64,000 nt of DNA from NCBI RefSeq assembly GCF_030409315.1, contig NZ_JAUFPS010000094.1, forward strand, positions 1 to 64,000, read 5' to 3'. The notes below the pieces were generated by a model. The model saw only the letters and a program-made list of their open reading frames with translations, was not told the origin of the DNA and made no database searches. The DNA is from Mucilaginibacter flavus (GTDB taxonomy: Bacteria > Bacteroidota > Bacteroidia > Sphingobacteriales > Sphingobacteriaceae). Of the stretch, positions 40,395 through 48,618 are shown in pieces. The stretch's first letter is position 1. Each line of letters begins with the position of its first letter. Made by a program: the position numbers and the translations under genes.

Positions 40395-43358
40395 ATGCCT
40401 TTTAATTTTTACCAGCTTTTAAAACGATCAATTTTCATGGTCTGTGCCGCGGCCTGTACCCAGGCCTCAGCACAAAATATAACTTACCTTAACAGCGCTA
40501 ACCCGCAAACCAACTGGAGGGTAAAGGCCCAGGCCGAAGTTGGTTCCGATAGCGTTAATATTTACAAACCCGGCTATGATGCCGGCAACTGGGTTAAAGG
40601 CGTAGTACCAGGCACTGTTTTTAACGCCTATGTAGTAGCCGGACTGGAAAAAGACCCCAACTTTGGCGATAATATTTACAAGGTTGATAAAGCAAAATAC
40701 GACCGCAACTTTTGGTATCGAACCGAGTTTAAAATCCCGGTTAACTACACTAAGGAAAAAATCTGGTTCAACTTTAAGGGCATCAACCGCAAGGGCGATA
40801 TTTATTTGAATGGTAAATTGCTGGGTACGCTTAACGGCTTTATGCAGCGCGGCAATTTTGATGTAACGGGTTTGGTGAGCAAAAATAATCCAAATACGTT
40901 GGCTGTATTGGTCTATTGTCCGCACAATCCGCTGGTTAATTATGAGAGTCCAACGTATATCCCCGCTGCGAGTTGGGATTGGATGCCTTATGTGCCGGGC
41001 TTAAACTCGGGCATAACAGATAATGTATACCTGAGCAATACAGGCAGCATCACACTGCAAGATCCATGGATACGTACCGAGCTGCCTACCAATGCAAGGG
41101 CCGATGTTTCGATAGCCGTGGGTGTTAAAAACAGCACATCGGCCTTTCAAACCGGGGTGCTAAGCGGCGTTATCCAGCCGGGTAATATCGAATTTTCGCA
41201 AAAGGTGTTTGTGGGCGCTAATACCACATCAGAAATTAAGCTGGATAAAAAACGCTTTGAACAACTGGCTATCAACAGCCCCAAACTTTGGTGGCCAAAC
41301 GGCTACGGCGATCCAAACCTGTATACCTGTAAGTTAAGCCTAAAAGTTGGTGACCAGGTTTCTGATAGCCAAACCATCAAATTCGGTATCAAAAAATACA
41401 GCTATGATACCGTTGGCAATGTGTTGCACGTATTTGTGAACGGTACCCGCGTATTTTTAAAAGGCGGCAACTGGGGCATGGCCGAGTACATGCTGCGCTG
41501 CCGTGGCAACGAATACGATACCAAGTTGAAACTGCACCGCGAAATGAACTTTAACATCGTGCGTAACTGGATAGGGTCGACCACGGATGATGAGTTTTAT
41601 GACGCCTGCGATAAATATGGTATGATGATATGGGACGATTTTTGGCTTAACTCTATCCCTAACCTGCCCAATGATGTCAATAATTTTAACGTGAACGCTA
41701 TAGAAAAGATCAAGCGTTTCCGTAACCACCCATCCATTGCCATTTGGTGTGGCGATAACGAGGGTACACCTATGGCTCCGTTAAACGGCTGGCTGGCCGA
41801 AGATATCAGCAATTACGATGGCGGCGACAGGCGTTATCAGCCCAACTCGCATGCCGGCAGTTTAACAGGTAGCGGCCCTTGGACTAATTTTGATCCGCGC
41901 TGGTATTTTAGCAGATCGCCCAATGGTTTTGGCGGTTCGCCGGGCTGGGGTTTACGCAGTGAGATTGGTACGGCGGTGTTTACCAATTATGGCAGCTTTA
42001 AAAAGTTTATCCCAAAGGATAAGTTATGGCCGCGCAATGAGATGTGGAACCTGCACTTTTTTGGTCCATCGGCAGGTAATGCCGGTCCGGACAGGTATGA
42101 TGATGGCATCAATAAACGTTATGGTACGGCAACAGGCATACAGGATTATTGCCGCAAGGCGCAACTGCTTAACATTGAAACCAATAAGGCGATGTACGAG
42201 GGCTGGGAAGATAATATGTGGGAAGACGCATCGGGCATCATGACCTGGATGAGTCAATCGGCCTATCCCTCACTGGTATGGCAAACCTATGATTATTATT
42301 ACGACCTGACAGGTGCCTACTGGGGAGCCAAAAAAGCCTGCGAACCGCTGCACATTCAATGGAACCCGGTAAATAATTCTGTTAAAGTGATCAATACCAC
42401 CGGTGCCAATGTGAGTGATTTAACCGCCGACGTAGCCGTTTATAATAGCGACGGTAAACCGGTAAGCGATTATCATCAAACCAAACAGGTAGATGCCATT
42501 GCCAACGCGGCGGTAAACTGTTTCACCATTAACTTTAAAGAGGAGCATACCAACTTAGCACTTAATAAACCTACGGTAGCATCATCAATAGAAAACATGG
42601 AAGCAGCCCTGGCTACCGATGGTAACAGCGGCAGCCGCTGGGCCAGCAGGCAAAATGATAATGAATGGATTTATGTAGACTTAGGTGCTGAGCAAACGGT
42701 AAACGGCGTAAAGCTTAACTGGGAAGAGGCCTACGGTAAGGCGTTCAAAATTCAGGTATCTGATGATGCCAAACAATGGCGTGATGTTTATGACACGGAG
42801 GACGGGTATACGGGTGTGCAGCAGATCACTTTTGACGAAACCAAAGCCCGTTATGTAAAAATGCAGGGCGTACACCGTGGCTCGGGTTGGGGGTACTCGC
42901 TTTGGGATTTTGAGGTGTACGGCGGCGAGCCTAAAAGCAATGGACTAAGCGATGTGCATTTTATCAAGCTAAAACTAAGCGATAAAGCAGGCAAACTAAT
43001 ATCTGATAACCTGTACTGGCGCGGCAATAAACGCACCGATTTTACGGCGCTTAACAGCCTGCCAAAAGTAAAATTGAAGGTAACATCAAAGGTAACCAGG
43101 GCTGGTGGGAAGTATTATATCAATGCCACCATTACTAACCCATCAACGTCGCCGGCAGTGGCTTTTGCCATACGAGCGCAGGCGGTTAGGAAAAGTAACG
43201 GTGAGCAAATTTTACCGGCGCTGATGAACGATAACTATTTTTCATTGATGCGCGGCGAATCAAAAGAGATCAAAATTGAATTTGATGCCGATGTTTTGGG
43301 TAACGATACGCCAACGTTGTTGGTACAGCCTTACAATGATCCTATAAGAGAGGAATAA
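40395..43358 (+). CDS. GH2 beta-mannosidase/exo-beta-glucosaminidase-like enzyme with inserted CBM32
   Basis: From the ATG at 40395 this is 987 residues with a signal peptide of about 27 (ending TQASAQ). A GH2 sugar-binding domain and Ig-like domain lead to the TIM barrel, with acid/base E456 (WCGDNEG) and nucleophile E523 (RSEIG), a pattern close to exo-beta-D-glucosaminidases and beta-mannosidases. Residues about 718-842 form an F5/8-type C (CBM32) domain (LALNKPTVASS to LWDFEVYGG). The surrounding beta-sandwich resumes with LSDVHFIKLKLSDKAGK, so the lectin domain is inserted into a loop. Activity on the beta-mannose core of N-glycans or on glucosaminides is inferred. Confidence 0.88.
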   Translation: MPFNFYQLLKRSIFMVCAAACTQASAQNITYLNSANPQTNWRVKAQAEVGSDSVNIYKPGYDAGNWVKGVVPGTVFNAYVVAGLEKDPNFGDNIYKVDKAKYDRNFWYRTEFKIPVNYTKEKIWFNFKGINRKGDIYLNGKLLGTLNGFMQRGNFDVTGLVSKNNPNTLAVLVYCPHNPLVNYESPTYIPAASWDWMPYVPGLNSGITDNVYLSNTGSITLQDPWIRTELPTNARADVSIAVGVKNSTSAFQTGVLSGVIQPGNIEFSQKVFVGANTTSEIKLDKKRFEQLAINSPKLWWPNGYGDPNLYTCKLSLKVGDQVSDSQTIKFGIKKYSYDTVGNVLHVFVNGTRVFLKGGNWGMAEYMLRCRGNEYDTKLKLHREMNFNIVRNWIGSTTDDEFYDACDKYGMMIWDDFWLNSIPNLPNDVNNFNVNAIEKIKRFRNHPSIAIWCGDNEGTPMAPLNGWLAEDISNYDGGDRRYQPNSHAGSLTGSGPWTNFDPRWYFSRSPNGFGGSPGWGLRSEIGTAVFTNYGSFKKFIPKDKLWPRNEMWNLHFFGPSAGNAGPDRYDDGINKRYGTATGIQDYCRKAQLLNIETNKAMYEGWEDNMWEDASGIMTWMSQSAYPSLVWQTYDYYYDLTGAYWGAKKACEPLHIQWNPVNNSVKVINTTGANVSDLTADVAVYNSDGKPVSDYHQTKQVDAIANAAVNCFTINFKEEHTNLALNKPTVASSIENMEAALATDGNSGSRWASRQNDNEWIYVDLGAEQTVNGVKLNWEEAYGKAFKIQVSDDAKQWRDVYDTEDGYTGVQQITFDETKARYVKMQGVHRGSGWGYSLWDFEVYGGEPKSNGLSDVHFIKLKLSDKAGKLISDNLYWRGNKRTDFTALNSLPKVKLKVTSKVTRAGGKYYINATITNPSTSPAVAFAIRAQAVRKSNGEQILPALMNDNYFSLMRGESKEIKIEFDADVLGNDTPTLLVQPYNDPIREE

Positions 43359-43365
43359 AAAAGCT

Positions 43366-43461
43366 TCATTGCGAGGTACGAAGCAATCTCCACGCAAGCA
43401 AATCGGAGCCGCAAAGCTCGCTCTGTATCATTTGGAGATTGCTTCGTACCTCGCAATGACG
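43366..43461. repeat. Full inverted repeat, GCGAGGTACGAAGCAATCTCC family
   Basis: TTCATTGCGAGGTACGAAGCAATCTCCA and its inverted copy TGGAGATTGCTTCGTACCTCGCAATGA flank a short centre. Half-copies occur at 11.83 and 58.72 kb. It follows the GH2 stop by a few bases and would form a very stable RNA hairpin at the end of the locus. Confidence 0.9.
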
Positions 43462-43595
43462 ACTGTATATGTGCCCAATTGAGTGTATAAAGTTTTTAAG
43501 TCGATTTCCCTTAAGAATCCCCTTCCCATTTTCGCCCTTAAAACACATTTACTATCTTTCGGACTTTTCCGACTTCCGGACTTTCCGACTCAAGC

Positions 43596-45488
43596 ATGAC
43601 TATAGAAGAAATATTAAAACAGTACTGGAACCACGATCATTTCAGGCCGATGCAGGCCGAGATCATCAAGTCTGTTTTATTGGGTCATGATACTTTGGCG
43701 CTGTTGCCTACGGGAGGGGGGAAGTCGGTTTGTTTCCAGGTGCCGGCTTTGGCCAAGGAGGGAATTTGCATTGTGGTATCGCCACTGATAGCCCTGATGA
43801 AAGACCAGGTTGAAAACCTGAAGGCCAAGGGGATCAACGCTGTAGCCATCGTATCGGGCATGGGGCGGCGCGAGATTGACCTCGCTTTGGATAACTGCAT
43901 TTACAGCACCGTTAAATTTTTATACTTATCGCCCGAGCGTTTGTTATCAGAATTGGTACGTGAACGTATCAAATACATGAAAGTGAACCTCATCGCTATT
44001 GATGAGGCGCATTGTATAAGCCAGTGGGGCTATGATTTCAGGCCACCATATCTGCACATTGCCGATATCAGGGAGCTGCACCCCACCGTGCCCATATTAG
44101 CACTAACGGCAACGGCCACAGCTGTTGTTAAGCAGGATATCCAGGATAAATTAGCTTTTAAAAATCCGGTTGTTTACCAGCAAAGCTTTGAGCGACGCAA
44201 TATCAGCTATGTGGTTCAGGATGCAGAAAACAAACTGCGCCGGATGCTGGATATTGTTAAAGGCGTAAAAGGCAGTGGAATTGTGTATGTTAGGAGCCGT
44301 AAAGATGCAGCCGATATAGCCCGGTTTTTGATGGATAATGGCCTGCGGGCCGATTACTATCACGCCGGTTTATCAATGGATGAGCGTGCCGAGCGGCAGG
44401 AAAGCTGGAAAAACAATCGTACACAAATTATAGTGGCCACCAACGCCTTTGGGATGGGGATTGATAAACCCGATGTACGCTTTGTGATTCACAAGGAAAT
44501 GCCCGAAAGTTTGGAAGCCTACTACCAGGAAGCCGGCAGGGGTGGGCGCGATGAAAAAAAAGCCTATGGGGTGCTATTATACACGGAGGCCGACAGGCTG
44601 CGGCAGGAGAAACTGTTTCTGCTCAATTTTCCTTCGGTTGATGAGATCAAGCATGTTTACCATTGCCTGGCCAATTATTACCAACTGGCTTATGAAGCGG
44701 GAGAAGGCTTAAGTTTTGACCTGGATCTTGGCGACTTTTGCAGTCGTTACAAACTGGACCCCATCAAAGCGCTTAACGCGCTTAAGTTTTTAGAAAAAGA
44801 TGAATACCTGTCATTTAACGAGAGCGTGTTTTTACCCTCGCGGTTCAGGTTTGAGGTGGTAAACGAAGTTTTGTATAACTTTCAAATTCAGAATGCCGGT
44901 TGGGACCCTTTTATTAAAACCCTGCTGCGTTCATACGGCGGCTCGTTTGAAGATTTTGTGCGGGTTAAGGAGTATGATGTTTCCCGGCGTACAGGCTTAA
45001 GCGTACAGCAGGTAATTGAAGGTTTGCTGCAACTGCAGCAATACGGCCTTATTACTTATATGCAGCAAACAGATAAGCCGCAGGTAACGTATTTAAAAGC
45101 CCGGCAGCAGGCCAATCGTTTGTTTATCAATAAAGAATACATAGCGCAGCGTAAAGAAAACTATCGGCAAAAAATGGAAGCGGTTTTTGCATACGCCACG
45201 CAAAAAAAATGCCGCAGCCAAATGTTACTCGCTTATTTTGATGAATCGAACGCCGACAAATGTGGTATTTGTGATATCTGTATTGACGAAAAGCGCCTCA
45301 AAAATGCAGATGAACTATTTGACAATATCACCAACGAAATAGTGCAGCAACTAAGCATATCAACTCCGGATATTGGCTCCTTGATTACCAGTATCAACAT
45401 CGGCACCGAAAAAGAAAAAATGGAAACTATCCGCCAGCTACTCGACGCCGGCAAAATCAAAACCGACGGCGAAAAATATTACTTGTGA
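43596..45488 (+). CDS. recQ: ATP-dependent DNA helicase RecQ
   Basis: This 630-residue cytoplasmic 3'-5' helicase acts in recombination and repair. Motif I is TGGGKS with K43, motif II DEAHCISQWGYDFRP, motif VI EAGRGGRDE. The RecQ-Ct zinc region has a Cys set ending KCGICDIC, followed by a winged-helix part; an HRDC domain is not evident at the C-terminus, so this is a shorter RecQ. It is unrelated to the adjacent glycan locus and marks the return to core genes. Confidence 0.95.
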   Translation: MTIEEILKQYWNHDHFRPMQAEIIKSVLLGHDTLALLPTGGGKSVCFQVPALAKEGICIVVSPLIALMKDQVENLKAKGINAVAIVSGMGRREIDLALDNCIYSTVKFLYLSPERLLSELVRERIKYMKVNLIAIDEAHCISQWGYDFRPPYLHIADIRELHPTVPILALTATATAVVKQDIQDKLAFKNPVVYQQSFERRNISYVVQDAENKLRRMLDIVKGVKGSGIVYVRSRKDAADIARFLMDNGLRADYYHAGLSMDERAERQESWKNNRTQIIVATNAFGMGIDKPDVRFVIHKEMPESLEAYYQEAGRGGRDEKKAYGVLLYTEADRLRQEKLFLLNFPSVDEIKHVYHCLANYYQLAYEAGEGLSFDLDLGDFCSRYKLDPIKALNALKFLEKDEYLSFNESVFLPSRFRFEVVNEVLYNFQIQNAGWDPFIKTLLRSYGGSFEDFVRVKEYDVSRRTGLSVQQVIEGLLQLQQYGLITYMQQTDKPQVTYLKARQQANRLFINKEYIAQRKENYRQKMEAVFAYATQKKCRSQMLLAYFDESNADKCGICDICIDEKRLKNADELFDNITNEIVQQLSISTPDIGSLITSINIGTEKEKMETIRQLLDAGKIKTDGEKYYL

Positions 45489-45546
45489 TTAATAGGGGAA
45501 GATCCTGACTGTACATGAGCAATCGCGTTTGGGCTTGTTCCTTATT

Positions 45547-45705
45547 TGGGCTAAAGCCATCTTGATGGGTGCTGTTTTTCCGCCCCATAAATGGGACGGC
45601 AATGAATGTTTAACTCTGTTTCATTTGTCTTTTTTATCATTGCCGTTTGGCTTTAGCCAACGGTTCATTTAGGTTGATGACCAAATGGCTTTAGCCAAAA
45701 TCTTG
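45547..45705. repeat. Intergenic repeat with GGCTTTAGCC palindromes
   Basis: It contains GGGCTAAAGCC and two inverted GGCTTTAGCCAA copies around CCGCCCCATAAATGGGACGGCAATGAAT (45580-45607). That 28-mer recurs inverted at 55531-55558 with one difference. It is an intergenic element, not a gene. Confidence 0.85.
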
Positions 45706-45740
45706 TTTGTTTGCAATTTTAACAATGATTTTCAGCCTCC

Positions 45741-46340
45741 TCATAGACTTGGTTTTCTGCTCATAACCCAATACTCCGCATTGGTAACCGGTTCAATAAA
45801 CGAAGCAATAGTTTCATAACCTATACGCTTATAAAAAGATATGTTGGCCGGGGTAAATGTTTCCAGGTATGTGGTGAGGCTTAATTTATCAGTTTCGGCA
45901 AGGACAGGTTTAATCAAGCCGCTGCCCAAACCTTTCCCCTGAAATTCGGGCTTTAATCCTACGATGGACAAGTACCAGCTATCGGCCGTAACAAGCTCAT
46001 CGGCTTTTGAGGCCATAAAACCGGTGATCTGGGTATAAGTATTAAGCGCGTCTTTGCCCAATTCATCCTTCAAAAAAGCCTTCTTTTGTTGTTGTTTAAT
46101 CAATTCCAAATCGGCATTAATTGGTTTGCTCCATATAGATGCACCATGGTTATGTTCTGTCGGCAAATATAAAATCCCATATTGTTCGGCCTCGGTCATG
46201 GAGTAATCCATGTATTTGATGAGCGCGTTTCGTTTTTCTGTTTCGCCGGATATTGAACTTAGCAGGGTAATATAAAAAGGATCGTTTTCAAGCGCGCCGT
46301 ATAGGGCTTCGGCTAAGGGTTTATATTTGAAGATGTACAT
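45741..46340 (-). CDS. GNAT-family N-acetyltransferase
   Basis: This is a 199-residue cytoplasmic protein. The acetyl-CoA loop (motif A) is at about 130-145, LKPEFQGKGLGSGLI, preceded by the strand SWYLSIVGL; the C-terminal YKRIGYETI segment is typical of the fold. The N-terminal half is helical and matches the type that acetylates small molecules or antibiotics. The substrate is unknown. It is convergent with recQ across the repeat at 45.55-45.71 kb. Confidence 0.85.
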   Translation of the reverse strand: MYIFKYKPLAEALYGALENDPFYITLLSSISGETEKRNALIKYMDYSMTEAEQYGILYLPTEHNHGASIWSKPINADLELIKQQQKKAFLKDELGKDALNTYTQITGFMASKADELVTADSWYLSIVGLKPEFQGKGLGSGLIKPVLAETDKLSLTTYLETFTPANISFYKRIGYETIASFIEPVTNAEYWVMSRKPSL

Positions 46341-46429
46341 GTAGCAAAGTTAGATCATCAAAATATAGGAAAGGTATTTGAAATGAGGAAAGAAATAAAA
46401 ATAACACAATAGGAGTCTGGCTGGCTATG

Positions 46430-46650
46430 TTACGATCCGTAGGAGCTCAAAAATAGGGAAACTGTAACAGCTATATTTTAATTATTAAAGGAAAATAGGA
46501 GGCACCTACGGAGCCTAAAGAGCACATACGTTAATCTATAAACACGTGACTCCGCCAGAGTCTTAAAGTTGTTTTCGGCTCCGTAGGCGCCACGTGTTTA
46601 TAGATTTAAATTAAATTATTTTTTGGCTCCGTAGGTGCCTCCTTTTAAAC
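46430..46650. repeat. Nested inverted repeats (CCTACGGAGCC type)
   Basis: AGGAGGCACCTACGGAGCC at 46497-46515 pairs perfectly with 46625-46643. Inside it, AATCTATAAACACGTG at 46533-46548 pairs perfectly with 46591-46606. The whole 147-bp unit folds as a long cruciform or hairpin. A CTCCTACGGAG version is at 6.91 kb. Confidence 0.9.
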
Positions 46651-46666
46651 GCGATTTGCCTGTGCA

Positions 46667-47443
46667 CTATACCCACCACTTTAACGGAAACGTAATCTTA
46701 TCTACCGAACCAACTACCATATCCGGCTTAAAGGCATAGTGGCTCAATGATTCTTTGGTGGATATGCCCGAGAGTACCAAAATGGTTTTGTAGCCCATTT
46801 GTACGCCGCCTTGTATGTCAGTTTCCATGGTATCGCCAATTACGGTTGTTTCCGCGGTTTCCAATCCTAAAAATTTACGGGCCGAACGCATCATTACCGG
46901 GCTTGGTTTGCCGGTTACAAATGCTTTACGACCGGTTGCTTCCTCAATCATGGCTGTGGTAGCGGCTATGCCCAAATTGTTCCATCCCGGTTTTTTGGGT
47001 GATGGATCGCGATTGGTGGTGATGAATTTTGCGCCGGCCAATATCATATCAACAGCACGTTGCACCATTTCAAGGGTAAAATTGCGACCCTCGCCCAAAA
47101 CGACAAATTCGGGGTCGGAGTCAACCAGGGTAATGCCATTTTCATGCAGGCTTGTCAACAGGCCACCTTCGCCCAAAACGTAGGCAGTACCATTGGGGCT
47201 TTGGTCGCCCAGGAATTTGCCGGTAGCCATGGCGCTGGTGTATACATGTTTGGTTTCTACCGTAATACCCAATCTTTTAAGCTTGCGTACCACCTCAAGG
47301 CTTGTACGCTGGCTATTGTTGGTCATAAAAGCGAATGGTATATCGTTATCTATAAGGTGCTTAATAAACTTATCGGCGCCGGCAATCAATTCTTCGCCGC
47401 TGTATATTACGCCATCCATATCAATCAAAAGTCCTTGTTTCAT
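46667..47443 (-). CDS. HAD-superfamily IIA phosphatase, NagD-like
   Basis: This 258-residue cytoplasmic hydrolase has a HAD motif I DMDGV near residues 8-12 (nucleophile Asp), motif II with FMTNNSQRTS, a IIA cap domain, and C-terminal GKPSPVMM (Lys) and GDTMETDIQGG (acidic pair). NagD-type enzymes dephosphorylate nucleotides or sugar phosphates. It stands alone between a large repeat and the palindrome region. Confidence 0.93.
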   Translation of the reverse strand: MKQGLLIDMDGVIYSGEELIAGADKFIKHLIDNDIPFAFMTNNSQRTSLEVVRKLKRLGITVETKHVYTSAMATGKFLGDQSPNGTAYVLGEGGLLTSLHENGITLVDSDPEFVVLGEGRNFTLEMVQRAVDMILAGAKFITTNRDPSPKKPGWNNLGIAATTAMIEEATGRKAFVTGKPSPVMMRSARKFLGLETAETTVIGDTMETDIQGGVQMGYKTILVLSGISTKESLSHYAFKPDMVVGSVDKITFPLKWWV

Positions 47444-47563
47444 GGGAGGTTTTAGGGTTGGTTATATGCTGCAAGGTAAAACTGTAAATCAATACCGTCA
47501 AAATCTTATTTAAAATAAACAAACATGAGGTAGCAGCGGTGGCATTGTTAAATAATGTTAATT

Positions 47564-47593
47564 CTACGAAATATTCGTACGAATATTTCGTAG
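47564..47593. promoter_or_regulatory. Perfect 30-bp palindrome, operator of the GLPGLI operon
   Basis: CTACGAAATATTCGT at 47564-47578 is followed directly by its exact complement at 47579-47593. It also reads as two overlapping 15-bp units, TACGAAATATTCGTA and TACGAATATTTCGTA. A TATATTTG -7 box lies at 47610-47617 and a TTTC -33-like box at 47586-47589 inside the right arm, so a bound repressor would block the promoter. BlaI/MecI-type repressors use TAC-rich palindromes of this form in Bacteroidota; the assignment is inference. Confidence 0.8.
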
Positions 47594-47609
47594 ATGGTAT
47601 TTTGCTTAG

Positions 47610-47617
47610 TATATTTG
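47610..47617 (+). promoter_or_regulatory. -7 box of the GLPGLI operon
   Basis: TATATTTG matches TAnnTTTG perfectly, 51 bp before the ATG at 47668 and 20 bp after a TTTC box that lies within the palindrome. Confidence 0.55.
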
Positions 47618-47667
47618 ATCTGTCGACACAAAAAATATCATTCATCAATACTTTCCTTATAACCATT

Positions 47668-48618
47668 ATGAAAAAAACGATACTAATTTTAGCCGCTTTG
47701 GGGCTGCTGATAACAAACGTTAAAGCCCAGAAGCCCGATAGCGTAAAAGCTATGGTTCATTATAAATTTTCGCACATCAGGGATACTACCAACCGCGATA
47801 AACCCTATACCGAAAACATGGTCCTGTTTTTAGGTTCTCAGTCAAGTGCTTATAAAAGTTATGACCGCACACTACAAAATGCCATGATGAAAAAGCAAAT
47901 TGCCCAGCAGGTAGCCGATCAAAAGGGCAGTGGCGGCCCCATGCGAATTAGTGTGAAAGGGACAATGGCGACCACCAGTACAGAATTTTACCAGTTTCCG
48001 CTTGATAAAAAGCTGGTGCGCAAGGAAAGGCTGATAACGCCTTACCTGATAGAGGAGGCTATGCCGGTTATAGATTGGAGCATAAGTAACGATACTGCCA
48101 GTTTTGCCGGTTTGCATTGCCAGAAAGCTACCTGCCATTTTAAAGGCCGCGATTATACGGCCTGGTTTTGCCCCGATTTACCTTTTCATAGCGGCCCCTG
48201 GAAACTTAATGGTTTGCCCGGCTTAATTGTAGAAGCTTACGATACCAATAAAGACGTAGTTTTTAAGTTTGACAGCATGGAGGAGGCCGATGTTACCGCT
48301 AAACCTGCAACAGAAGCCCCAACCGGGGGCATTACTGTTAAAATGATAGGTATGGATGATAATGACGACCCCAATGTTGTCACCCTGCCAACAAACGCGG
48401 TAAAAACTACCGAAAAAGAGTTTAGGCACCTGGAGCAAGCCATGAAAAAAGACCCCAACGCGTTTGCCCAATCGGCAATGGCAGGTAGTGGTGGTGGGAT
48501 GAGGATGGGGCCTGGTGGCGGTCCGGGCGGATCTGAAGGCGGGAACAAAATGAGTATCCGCCTTGATGGTAAAGAACCGGTGGTTAATAACCCGATAGAG
48601 TTACCGGAAAAGAAATGA
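47668..48618 (+). CDS. GLPGLI-family secreted protein
   Basis: From the ATG at 47668 this is 316 residues with a signal peptide (1-21, ending TNVKAQ). The family signature NGLPGLI is at about 181-187, and a CPDLPF-type segment precedes it. A Gly/Met-rich low-complexity stretch lies at about 270-295. The upstream 43 codons of open frame include the palindrome and promoter and are not coding. Its TGA overlaps the ATG of the outer-membrane gene (ATGA), so the two are coupled. The function of the family is unknown; it is often paired with TonB-type outer-membrane proteins. Confidence 0.88.
   Translation: MKKTILILAALGLLITNVKAQKPDSVKAMVHYKFSHIRDTTNRDKPYTENMVLFLGSQSSAYKSYDRTLQNAMMKKQIAQQVADQKGSGGPMRISVKGTMATTSTEFYQFPLDKKLVRKERLITPYLIEEAMPVIDWSISNDTASFAGLHCQKATCHFKGRDYTAWFCPDLPFHSGPWKLNGLPGLIVEAYDTNKDVVFKFDSMEEADVTAKPATEAPTGGITVKMIGMDDNDDPNVVTLPTNAVKTTEKEFRHLEQAMKKDPNAFAQSAMAGSGGGMRMGPGGGPGGSEGGNKMSIRLDGKEPVVNNPIELPEKK

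Noticed and set aside
40423..40440. A tenth operator in the GH2 start region (TTTTAAAACGATCAATTT)
   Set aside because: It lies inside the signal-peptide coding region and lacks the GCTAAA half-site.
12043..43358. Xylan or pectin as substrate of the main locus
   Set aside because: There are no GH10, GH43, PL or GH105 enzymes in it; GH92 and GH38 point to alpha-mannosides, and the GH28 lies outside the regulon.
47539..47667. N-terminal extension of the GLPGLI protein
   Set aside because: It covers the 30-bp palindrome and the -7 box; the signal peptide begins at 47668.
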